The notes under the pieces are model-generated. The model was not told the DNA's origin. It saw only the letters and a program-made list of their open reading frames with translations, and ran no database searches. Source: CBDUVZ01 sp965370805 (GTDB lineage Bacteria > Hydrothermota > Tepidihabitantia > Tepidihabitantales > Tepidihabitantaceae). Taken from it: DNA of 10,080 nucleotides. A program made the position numbers and the translations under genes. Numbering within the stretch: the first letter of the stretch is position 1; each line of letters opens with the position of its first letter. The stretch spans positions 1-10,080 of the forward strand of contig CBDUVZ010000111.1 of the NCBI GenBank assembly GCA_965370805.1, read 5' to 3'. Shown piece by piece: positions 1-6,312 of this stretch.

Positions 1-617
1 CCCAGGAAACCCTCAACGGATGCTTCGAGGCCCTCTACCACGTCTTCTGCCAACACGGCCTGCCCGGAGTCTTGTACCTCGACCGAGCCAGTCAATTCAC
101 CACTACCCGCCGTGGTGGCGTCCACCGTTTCCAGCGGGACAATGCGCCGACCCACTTCGAGATCGCCATGCAGAAGCTGGCCGTCGGTCTCATCTTCGCC
201 GATAGTCCTCAGGCCCGCGGCCGGGGCGAGCGCATCAACGGCTCTTTCCAGGGCCGGCTCGTCGTTGAGTTCAGGCACCGAGGCATCACCAAACCCGAGC
301 CGGCCACCGTCTATCTCAACGATACCTTCATCCCCAAGTATGCCCGGCGTTTCGGAGTCCAGCCCCGAAACCCAAAGCCGGTATTCCGGACTGTCCCGAA
401 AGGAATCGACCTGCATACCGTGCTCTGCGCGAAAGCCAACCGCATCGTCGCCAATGATGACACCATTTCCTACCGAAGCCGCACCTACCAGCTTCTGCTC
501 GGCAAACGCGCTCCCTGCCTTGTCGGTGCCAAGGTTGAAGTCCAGAACTGGTTTGATGACTCGGTGCATGCCTTTCACCCCGGAGTTGGTGCAATTCGGG
601 TCCGGAAACTGAGGTAA
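1..617 (+). CDS. ISNCY-type (IS1202-like) DDE transposase, C-terminal part; 5' end outside the window
   Basis: This is the C-terminal ~205 residues of a cut-and-paste transposase with an integrase-type catalytic core. The frame is open from the first full codon at position 3, so the N-terminal helix-turn-helix region and the first catalytic Asp lie upstream of the window. The second catalytic Asp is seen in LYLDRASQF (Asp at 81-83) and the catalytic Glu in SPQARGRGERINGSFQ (Glu at 228-230). The GRxER context after a SPQA segment, followed by RLVVEFRHRGI and then RRFGVQPRNP, is typical of the ISNCY/IS1202 group as I know it. After the core comes a small beta-rich C-terminal domain (residues from about ISYRSRTYQLL to the end). 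The visible part has no frameshift or stop, so the element could still be active. GC is high (42 of 60 bases in 181-240), like the porin and MutL genes and unlike the transporter block that follows. The family is fairly sure; the exact IS is not identified. Confidence 0.88.
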   Translation, partial: QETLNGCFEALYHVFCQHGLPGVLYLDRASQFTTTRRGGVHRFQRDNAPTHFEIAMQKLAVGLIFADSPQARGRGERINGSFQGRLVVEFRHRGITKPEPATVYLNDTFIPKYARRFGVQPRNPKPVFRTVPKGIDLHTVLCAKANRIVANDDTISYRSRTYQLLLGKRAPCLVGAKVEVQNWFDDSVHAFHPGVGAIRVRKLR

Positions 618-654
618 CGACTATGACTCTTGACTGCTTTCAGACAGTAGTGGG

Positions 655-705
655 TATGACGTTTTCCTTGTGGATCCGCTATGACATATTCGCTGTGTGT
701 TGACA
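655..705 (+). repeat. probable right terminal region of the ISNCY-type element (spaced short repeats)
   Basis: About 40 bases after the transposase stop lie two similar 19-base units, tatgacgttttccttgtgg (655-673) and tatgacatattcgctgtgt (680-698), 25 bases apart. A third partial copy, gttgaca, is at 699-705, and another tatgac occurs at 622-627. Repeats of a TGACATTTTC-like unit near the end are, from memory, seen at the termini of some ISNCY-type elements, where they would be transposase binding sites. The outer end is probably at or near 705, but the left end is outside the window, so neither the inverted repeat nor a target duplication can be confirmed. Confidence 0.45.
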
Positions 706-995
706 GCGGGTGGGTGGCTCACGATGTCGAGGTCTGGAAAGCCTGGGCCACTCGAGCCGTCTGACGGCACTTAGTGCTTCCGCTCCAACTATCTTGCCAG
801 AAGATTCCCTGCAGCACTTGGCTCAGGTCTACTCCTTGACACAGGCCCAGCTTCTCTTATCCTTGGCGTGTATGGGACAGACCCGTGTGAGGCTGGCAGA
901 GAAGTGTCTTCGGATGCGACAGGCTAGAGGGCATCATCCACGGGCTGCTGCCCGTCCTCAAGAGGGTGTTCCGCACCCAAGGTCTAAGGTCTCTT
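706..995. other. intergenic stretch between the insertion sequence and the transporter operon
   Basis: I see no convincing gene here. A 115-codon frame from 710 overlaps the next gene start and has a low-complexity, Arg/Ser/Pro-rich composition with no family resemblance. A shorter open stretch in another frame (891-1052, ending just before the next start) has a more protein-like hydrophobic composition but no good start codon. A TTGACA at 836-841 has no matching -10 hexamer at usual spacing. The stretch may hold debris of older insertions. Confidence 0.5.
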
Positions 996-1024
996 TTCAC
1001 AGTTCAATGTCCGAAGTCGATAGT
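996..1024 (+). promoter_or_regulatory. candidate sigma70-type promoter of the amino acid transporter operon
   Basis: TTCACA at 996-1001 (5 of 6 matches to TTGACA) is followed by a 17-base spacer and GATAGT at 1019-1024 (4 of 6 matches to TATAAT). The predicted start of transcription is near 1031. That leaves a short leader carrying the strong ribosome binding site AAGGAGGT (1041-1048) before ATG 1054. The same -10 form and the same spacer length recur before the porin and MutL genes. Confidence 0.5.
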
Positions 1025-1053
1025 CTGGCCCCAGTTGGCCAAGGAGGTCTAGT

Positions 1054-1890
1054 ATGAAACGCTTTCTCAGCCTGGCTCTGTTCGTTATATTCGCAGCCTC
1101 AGTTCTGTTCCTTGCCTGCCCACCGCCAAGTGGAGGCGTGGCCAGTCCGAAAACGCTCCAGAAGATCCAGCAGGATGGAGTCCTGAAGGTGGGATACGTG
1201 GTGTATCCGCCGACCGTAATCAAGGACCCCAATACGACAGAACTGTCAGGGCACTTCGTCGATGCGGCGAAATTCCTGGCAAAAGTGATGGAGGTCAAGG
1301 TTGAGTTCGTGGAAGCCACTTGGTCAACGTTCGTCGGTGGTCTGCAGTCCGGGCAGTTTGACCTTTCCATCGCCGCTACTTACAGAACGATACCGCGCGC
1401 CATGGCTGTTGCCTTCACTCGTCCGATTATCTACATCGGCAACGGTGCGATTGTGAGGCACGGCGATACCCGGTTCAAGTCAATCAAGGACTTCAACAAG
1501 AAGGGAATCAAACTGGCTGTGGCGCAGGGAGAGGCCAGTCATGAGTATGCGCGGGAGCACTTCCCAAATGCGGAATTGACAGTACTGTCCACCGCCGACC
1601 TGTCTCAGCCTCTGACCGAGGTCCTAGCAGGCAGGGCAGACGTTGGACTGGCTGATGCGTGGACGACCAGTCAGTTCGCGGCCGTTCACCCCGAAGCCGT
1701 TGACCTCTTCGCGGGACGCCCTTATGACCTGACTCCCGCCGGCTGGGCCGTGCGTCAAGACGATGTAGTCCTCTTGCAGTTCGTGAATACTGCCTTGGAC
1801 TACATGGAGAGCACCGGGAGAATGCGGGAGTGGGAATCTAACTACGATACTCACTGGGTGCATCCGAAGCAGGAATGGGAGGTCCGCTAG
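1054..1890 (+). CDS. polar amino acid ABC transporter substrate-binding lipoprotein (SBP family 3)
   Basis: The product is the periplasmic receptor that captures an amino acid-like solute and hands it to the permease encoded next. The 278-aa length fits the family. Residues 1-22 form a lipoprotein signal: MKR, a hydrophobic stretch, then VLFLAC with the acylated Cys at 22. The lipobox is slightly unusual, with Phe at -3. The first lobe follows with LKVGYVVYPPTV, then GHFVDAAKFLAKVMEVKVEFVEATW and GLQSGQFDLSIAA, the usual family 3 pattern. Arg115 in YRTIPRAMAVAFTRP sits where family members bind the ligand carboxylate. GRADVGLADAWTTSQF matches the conserved second-lobe Asp region, and the C-terminus ends in the usual TGRMREWESNYDTHW type of helix. 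Start choice: AAGGAGGT ends 5 bases before the ATG. The ligand cannot be read from sequence; the ArtP-like ATPase downstream makes a basic or other polar amino acid possible. Confidence 0.9.
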   Translation: MKRFLSLALFVIFAASVLFLACPPPSGGVASPKTLQKIQQDGVLKVGYVVYPPTVIKDPNTTELSGHFVDAAKFLAKVMEVKVEFVEATWSTFVGGLQSGQFDLSIAATYRTIPRAMAVAFTRPIIYIGNGAIVRHGDTRFKSIKDFNKKGIKLAVAQGEASHEYAREHFPNAELTVLSTADLSQPLTEVLAGRADVGLADAWTTSQFAAVHPEAVDLFAGRPYDLTPAGWAVRQDDVVLLQFVNTALDYMESTGRMREWESNYDTHWVHPKQEWEVR

Positions 1891-1926
1891 TCCGTCCGGC
1901 CTGACCAGCAGGGCGAAGGGGCCGCG

Positions 1927-2589
1927 GTGGCATACGACTGGGGTTTCTCCGTCATACTCCGATACAAGGAGGCGTTTCTCCTTGGAACCTGGATGACGCT
2001 GAAGATAACCATCCTCTGCATCGTATTTGGCACTCTGGCAGGCGGGGTACTTGCCTTGCTTCGTTTAACCAAGTCCCGAATACTGCGCTTCCTGTCTGTA
2101 ACTTATATCGAGTTGTTCCGCGGTATCCCGCTGCTCGTGCTGCTGGTCTGGCTCTACTACTGCATGCCCATCTTTCTGAAGATCAATCTTGGGAATGCCT
2201 TCACCGCAGTCTTGGCGCTTTCGATCAACCTGTCAGCATTCGCGGCTGAGACAATACGGTCCGGCATCATTGCCATCCCGAGGGGACAAACTGAGGTGGC
2301 GCAAACCCTGGGCTTGAGGAGTCACCAAGTGTTCTTCCGCATCATCCTGCCGCAGGCAGGGCGCGTCATAATCCCCAACATGGTCGGGCTCTGGATTACT
2401 ATGCTGAAGCTGTCTTCCCTGGCTTCTGTTATCGCCGTGTACGAATTGCTGCACTCCTCGAATACCATAATAAGCCAAGCATACCGCCCGCTCGAGATTT
2501 ACACGGTCATCGCGCTGATCTACCTTGCCATCATACTCCCTGCTACTTTTCTCTCGCGACGCCTTGAGGCGAAAATCAGAGCGGTGTAG
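1927..2589 (+). CDS. polar amino acid ABC transporter permease (HisM/GlnP type)
   Basis: This is the inner-membrane channel subunit of the importer, expected to act as a dimer with the ATPase at 2592-3359. The 220-aa length is normal for the HisMQ family. About five membrane helices can be seen (roughly residues 20-45, 60-80, 88-107, 150-170 and 190-210). The N-terminal GTWMTLKIT segment and ELFRGIPLLVLLVWLYY are family hallmarks. The cytoplasmic EAA loop that docks on the ATPase runs from about residue 108 (ETIRSGIIAIPRGQ) through EVAQTLG (123-129) to RIILPQA. Translation is predicted from GTG 1927, with GAAGGGG ending about 6 bases upstream; this start gives the usual N-terminus. The gene lies 36 bases after the binding-protein stop and 2 bases before the ATPase. 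Only one permease gene is present, consistent with a homodimer. Confidence 0.9.
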   Translation: MAYDWGFSVILRYKEAFLLGTWMTLKITILCIVFGTLAGGVLALLRLTKSRILRFLSVTYIELFRGIPLLVLLVWLYYCMPIFLKINLGNAFTAVLALSINLSAFAAETIRSGIIAIPRGQTEVAQTLGLRSHQVFFRIILPQAGRVIIPNMVGLWITMLKLSSLASVIAVYELLHSSNTIISQAYRPLEIYTVIALIYLAIILPATFLSRRLEAKIRAV

Positions 2590-2591
2590 AC

Positions 2592-3359
2592 ATGAACAGC
2601 ATTGCTCTATCTATAGCTAACCTCCAGAAATCGTACAACCACAACCGTGTGCTTGACGGTGTTTCGCTGTCTATTTCTCGTGGAGAGGTACTGGCTATCA
2701 TCGGGCCAAGTGGTTCCGGAAAGACCACTCTGCTGCGCTGCATCAGCCTGCTTGACGAACCGGAGAAAGGTACTGTTCTGCTTGGCGATACCAGAGTCTT
2801 TGACTCCGGTCCTCCTCGTGTTGTAAACCGGCGCGTCCTGCGAACTGGAGCCGGTATGGTATTCCAACACCTCTACCTGTGGCCGCATCTTTCCGTGTTG
2901 CAGAATATCATCGAGGCGCCGCTTCGGGTACGGCATAAGTCAAAGCGAGAAGCGACCGAGCAGGCAGAGACGTTGCTTGAAAGCGTGGGAATGCTTGACA
3001 AGGCCAAAGAGTACCCAGGAAGCCTCTCCGGCGGACAGAAGCAGAGAGTAGCTATCTGCCGGGCGTTGATAATGAAACCGGATGTGTTGCTTCTGGATGA
3101 AATCACTTCGGCCCTGGACCCGGAATTGGTGGATGAAATACTGGACGTAATCCGGGACCTTGCCAAACAGGGACAGACCATGATGGTAATCACACACGAG
3201 ATGATGTTTGCCCGGGACGTGGCAGACCGGATTGCCTTCCTAGACGAAGGTCGCGTCCTGGAGATCGGCAAACCCGCGCAGATACTCACAGAGCCAAAAG
3301 AGGAGAGGACAAGACGCTTCCTCACACGCGTCCTGTACTCGAAACAGATGGGGAGGTAG
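2592..3359 (+). CDS. polar amino acid ABC transporter ATP-binding protein (GlnQ/ArtP type)
   Basis: The protein is the cytoplasmic ATPase that powers the importer. All nucleotide-binding motifs are visible in its 255 residues: Walker A GPSGSGKT (38-45), Q-loop Gln92 in MVFQH, signature LSGGQ (145-149), Walker B VLLLDE (165-170), D-loop SALD (173-176) and switch His202 in VITHEM. The stretch LWPHLSVLQNIIEAP after the Q-loop resembles ArtP (arginine transporter ATPase) more than GlnQ. One oddity is Ile at 171 right after Walker B, where most relatives have Pro (DEPTSALD becomes DEITSALD); this leaves the catalytic Glu170 intact. The gene starts 2 bases after the permease stop with only a weak ribosome binding site (GAGCGG), so translational coupling is likely. 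It ends 2 bases before the next gene, whose binding site GGGAGGT overlaps its stop region. Confidence 0.93.
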   Translation: MNSIALSIANLQKSYNHNRVLDGVSLSISRGEVLAIIGPSGSGKTTLLRCISLLDEPEKGTVLLGDTRVFDSGPPRVVNRRVLRTGAGMVFQHLYLWPHLSVLQNIIEAPLRVRHKSKREATEQAETLLESVGMLDKAKEYPGSLSGGQKQRVAICRALIMKPDVLLLDEITSALDPELVDEILDVIRDLAKQGQTMMVITHEMMFARDVADRIAFLDEGRVLEIGKPAQILTEPKEERTRRFLTRVLYSKQMGR

Positions 3360-3361
3360 AA

Positions 3362-4600
3362 ATGGGTAAAGTGAACGGGGAAGAAAACGGGGAGTCAAAG
3401 CTACTCGCGTGGTTTAGGGTTCGGCGGCAAGGGTTCAAGCGGCTTCTAAACCTCTACGTAGACTATGTGCGAAACCACGGAGAGATCGTGTGGGTCAATG
3501 TCTTTCCCGTGGTGTTGGTTGCCGCAGTCTCGCTGTTTCTTTCTTGGGGGTTGGCGTGCAAGTTGCATCTTCGGGACTATTCGGTGACCGTGCTTGCCGC
3601 CGCTGGCGTTCTGATTGCCATTTACTCCTTTGCCAATACGCTACGGCTTCTTCAGTACCAGCGGAACAAAGTCACCGACTACAACCAGTTGCTGCAGCGA
3701 CTCAACAGGAACTTCGAGCACATCACGAAGCAGATCCAGAAGAACGAGAACAGGCGCTGCAGGATGACCATCTTCTCACCGACCCCGGCGATTGGCAACA
3801 TATCTGGTGATCTTCGGCTGTACAACAGCTACGCGAAGAATCTGGAGGTCCTCGCGAGTGACGACTATCAAGACAGAGTGGCATTTCGTGTCGTCTTGAA
3901 CGCACACTTCAGTTCGTGGCATAAGGAGTTCATACGGCGTCGTGTCGAGCACCTCAGAGAGGATGCCCGTGATCGCAAGCCAAAGAAAGCAATAGACCAG
4001 TTGGACAAGGAATTCCCCCCAAGCTTGTTCAATGCGATCAGCAAGTTTGACGACACATACAACATCCGAAAGCAAGAATCCAGAGATGCGGTGGACAGAA
4101 TCAGGAAAAATACCTGCAGTTGTATCGAATCGCTCGGGCGTAAGGAGCAAACCGCGGCCGAGAATGACCCAACTGTAGAGAAACTAAAGACGTGGACGGA
4201 GTATCTGTTGCGTTTTGCCCACCGGGCAGCCGACTGTCAGGTTCTGAGTCTTCTTGGGCTGATTGGCGAGAGCTCTACACTCGTGAAGAGCGAACAGGGG
4301 AATTTCACGCCTTGCATCGCGGTCTGCGTGGACGATTCGTATTACCTGACGTGGATTGTGAAGGAGTTGAATGGCACGTCAAATGTGCTATACGGGTATT
4401 CTTCCGATGACCCGGGTACCGAGCGTATCATAGGCAACCTTGCAGACCACTATGAAAAAGCCGAGTCCGAAAGGACAATCAGCTACCGGGATTTCACTGA
4501 CAAGTTAGGCACGAACGAGGACTACATCAAGAGTTCCAAGCTAGACGACCTGCTCGCGTCAATGAATCCTCAGCCCGGCTCGGACCCGGACCAGTCCTGA
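3362..4600 (+). CDS. membrane-anchored protein of unknown function, co-transcribed with the ABC importer
   Basis: I do not recognise the 412-aa product as a named family. The N-terminus is basic and soluble (1-40). Two probable membrane helices follow (about 43-64 and 74-94), then a large, charged, mostly helical part (about 95-400) that should face the cytoplasm by the positive-inside rule. A first beta-like patch, RMTIFSPTPAIGNIS, begins near residue 133. A later patch, TPCIAVCVDDSYYLTWIVK, is followed by YGYSSDDPGTERI and LADHYEK. These two halves loosely recall phospholipase D-like folds without HKD motifs; this is a weak impression, not an assignment. The region between (about 195-290) is coiled-coil-like and rich in Arg, Lys and Glu. 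The tail is Pro/Asp/Ser-rich. ATG 3362 has GGGAGGT (3351-3357) at good spacing and lies 2 bases after the ATPase stop. It is the most AT-rich gene in the window (25 of 60 bases GC at 4021-4080), which suggests a foreign origin. Confidence 0.85.
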   Translation: MGKVNGEENGESKLLAWFRVRRQGFKRLLNLYVDYVRNHGEIVWVNVFPVVLVAAVSLFLSWGLACKLHLRDYSVTVLAAAGVLIAIYSFANTLRLLQYQRNKVTDYNQLLQRLNRNFEHITKQIQKNENRRCRMTIFSPTPAIGNISGDLRLYNSYAKNLEVLASDDYQDRVAFRVVLNAHFSSWHKEFIRRRVEHLREDARDRKPKKAIDQLDKEFPPSLFNAISKFDDTYNIRKQESRDAVDRIRKNTCSCIESLGRKEQTAAENDPTVEKLKTWTEYLLRFAHRAADCQVLSLLGLIGESSTLVKSEQGNFTPCIAVCVDDSYYLTWIVKELNGTSNVLYGYSSDDPGTERIIGNLADHYEKAESERTISYRDFTDKLGTNEDYIKSSKLDDLLASMNPQPGSDPDQS

Positions 4601-4680
4601 AGATATCGCAGCAAGAAGAGCCGCGCTACGTGAACCACATCATACCTTTCGTCTGGTCCTGGTTGGCCTGGGGATAGTGG

Positions 4681-6099
4681 ATGTTGCTGTCTGAGTCTAC
4701 GTTGACCAGGTGTCTGGAGGCTGTGATTGCTTCACAGACGCCTTGGGGCGAATGGGGTGGCGTCAGTCGGGTCCCGAAGTTGAGGGGCCGCGACATACCC
4801 AAGCCCAACGGGTTCAGGACGCTCCTCGGACTTAGAATTCTCGAAGACTGGCTGGATGAAACCGGACGCCGGGAGCCAAAGTCAAAGGCGGTGCGCTGGT
4901 TCGAGGACAGTATTGAAGACGGCTGGGTGCGATTCTACGACACTTACCCCAGACAGGATGTCCCGCCGATTGGTGCAGAGCGGGGCGCTCACGAGGTCGT
5001 CGCAGCCGAAGATATCCGTCACACAGCCCAAGCCATTACCTGTTTTGCCCGCTACTCGAAGCTGAACCTTGCGCGCCTCGACATCCTGCGCAACATCGTT
5101 GGAGCGCAGGACGAAAAGACCGGAGGGTGGCCGCTGAGGCTCGGTGGCAGACCAGAGCCCTACTCGACGATGTCGTGCCTGGAGATGCTTGGTGTGTTTC
5201 TCAGCCTGCCGGCGACATCCGGCGGAGTAGTCACTCAGGATGACGAGTTCAGGGATGAGCTCGAGTCGAGTTTTCAGTCTGGGCTACGTTCCCTTGAGAA
5301 GAACCTGTTCACGACCGGCAAGTATGCAGAACCGTTCAGCGTGGCGGTGTGCGTTGCTCAGCTAAGGGGATTTGCCTATCACAGGAAGCCGTCCGTGGAG
5401 AGACGGGCGCGGCGTTTCTTGGCCGATTCCTGGGACGAAACCCGAGGGTGCTGGTCAAAGAGCGGCTACGCCACGGATGAGATAGAAATGAATGCGTTCG
5501 TTTACGCCGCGTTCTCAGAGGTCGCTGACTTCAAGAACACGAACGATAATCGTATACTTCGCAGGACTGCATCGTACCTGGATGAGACACTCGCGGACTA
5601 TGGCGAAGTTGCTGCCTACCTCTATTCCCTCATAGGTCACCAGGCGATATGCAGAAGAACAGGCAGGGAATATCGCAAGAGGAGCCTCGCCGCAATTCGA
5701 GCCAGCGATTCGTTCGCCGTAGTGCTGTACGGTTTCTATGCGGGTTATCTGGCTACGAGACTGCGGACACTCGTCGCACTTCAGAGGATGCGAGACCCCG
5801 AATCTGCCGCTTGGAGGCGAGTCATGGACATCGAGCGCCAGCGGACACTCCTACTGGCCAGGCAGCTTTCCACCACAGCCAGGCGAAAGCAGGAACTTCC
5901 GGCCCTGAAGTGTCTCATTGATTCCATCGAGGGTGAGAGCCTCGACGACGTGTGCGAGAAGGCTTTGGTGTATCTATCGGCTGTATCCACACTACGTGAG
6001 GAACCCGCTTCCAAGCTGTGGCTGGCGGTTTGGGATAAGGCGAGTGACTTAGGCGCCAAGGTCCTGGCCGAGTTGGTGAAAAGCGGGCTGCAGCCGTAG
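4681..6099 (+). CDS. alpha/alpha-toroid (terpenoid cyclase/prenyltransferase-like) repeat protein, probably non-catalytic
   Basis: The 472-aa product appears soluble: no signal peptide or clear membrane helix. At least three segments resemble the QW repeats of squalene-hopene cyclase and related toroids: CLEAVIASQTPWGEWGG (ending about Trp25-Gly27), NIVGAQDEKTGGW (to Trp150) and RRFLADSWDETRGCW (to Trp258). Helical stretches such as EDIRHTAQAITCFARY (about 110-125) and PYSTMSCLEMLGVF lie between them, as expected for toroid helices. The class II cyclase acid motif DxDD is not seen, so triterpene cyclisation is unlikely; a binding or scaffold role is more plausible. From about residue 340 the sequence becomes Arg-rich and helical (RTLVALQRMR, ERQRTLLLARQL), a separate C-terminal helical domain. 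ATG 4681 is the first possible start because TAG lies in frame at 4675-4677; GGGGA at 4670-4674 is a modest binding site. The gene follows the membrane protein by 80 bases on the same strand. Confidence 0.82.
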   Translation: MLLSESTLTRCLEAVIASQTPWGEWGGVSRVPKLRGRDIPKPNGFRTLLGLRILEDWLDETGRREPKSKAVRWFEDSIEDGWVRFYDTYPRQDVPPIGAERGAHEVVAAEDIRHTAQAITCFARYSKLNLARLDILRNIVGAQDEKTGGWPLRLGGRPEPYSTMSCLEMLGVFLSLPATSGGVVTQDDEFRDELESSFQSGLRSLEKNLFTTGKYAEPFSVAVCVAQLRGFAYHRKPSVERRARRFLADSWDETRGCWSKSGYATDEIEMNAFVYAAFSEVADFKNTNDNRILRRTASYLDETLADYGEVAAYLYSLIGHQAICRRTGREYRKRSLAAIRASDSFAVVLYGFYAGYLATRLRTLVALQRMRDPESAAWRRVMDIERQRTLLLARQLSTTARRKQELPALKCLIDSIEGESLDDVCEKALVYLSAVSTLREEPASKLWLAVWDKASDLGAKVLAELVKSGLQP

Positions 6100-6206
6100 G
6101 GAATCTGTTGGCCCGCGGTTCAGCCGGACTTCAACCGGTAGGTAGAAGCCCTACCTGAAGTACCCGGGTACATAAACACCGTTTTCCGATATCTGTCTGC
6201 TGTCCG

Positions 6207-6231
6207 GGAATCAGTCGCGGGATCTGATTCC
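6207..6231. promoter_or_regulatory. inverted repeat upstream of the porin promoter (operator or leader hairpin)
   Basis: GGAATCAG (6207-6214) and CTGATTCC (6224-6231) are perfect 8-base inverted arms with a 9-base centre. The repeat lies about 26 bases upstream of the candidate -35 hexamer of the porin gene, a location suited to a regulator binding site. No run of T follows, so a terminator for the preceding gene is less likely. A second, shorter inverted repeat (GGTAG 6141-6145 with CTACC 6151-6155) and a 10-base palindrome TACCCGGGTA (6161-6170) lie further upstream. Confidence 0.4.
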
Positions 6232-6256
6232 AGCACGTGCGGGCAAGCGGTGCGAG

Positions 6257-6285
6257 TTGCTAGCATGGCGTTGTTCCGGAATAGT
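6257..6285 (+). promoter_or_regulatory. candidate sigma70-type promoter of the porin gene
   Basis: TTGCTA at 6257-6262 (4 of 6 to consensus), a 17-base spacer and AATAGT at 6280-6285 (4 of 6) would start transcription near 6292. The ribosome binding site AAAGGAGG (6301-6308) and the GTG start at 6313 follow at sensible distances. The hexamers are individually weak; support comes from the spacing and from the similar arrangements before 1054 and 7510. Confidence 0.35.
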
Positions 6286-6312
6286 GCAGAGTCCGTCAAC
6301 AAAGGAGGAAGC

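Noticed and set aside
698..728. Outward promoter at the insertion sequence edge using TTGACA 700-705
   Set aside because: The hexamer at the right spacing (GATGTC) matches the -10 consensus at only two positions, and a better promoter exists at 996-1024.
891..1052. Open stretch in another frame with a hydrophobic, protein-like composition (contains LEGIIHGLLPVLKRVFRTQG)
   Set aside because: It begins right after a stop codon, has no ATG/GTG with a binding site, and is only 53 codons. It could be a degraded gene remnant, but I cannot support it as a gene.
710..1057. 115-codon + strand frame in the intergenic region before the binding-protein gene
   Set aside because: Composition is Arg/Ser/Pro/Gln-rich with no recognisable pattern, the start lacks a ribosome binding site, and it runs over the well-supported promoter, binding site and ATG of the 1054 gene.
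2873..3325. 150-codon minus-strand frame opposite the ABC ATPase
   Set aside because: Shadow of the ATPase gene, whose + strand motifs are complete; no independent binding site or family features.
6250..6312. Upstream in-frame start for the porin gene (21 extra residues)
   Set aside because: The strong AAAGGAGG at 6301-6308 points to GTG 6313, and only this start gives an N-terminal signal peptide; the candidate promoter also lies inside the extra part.
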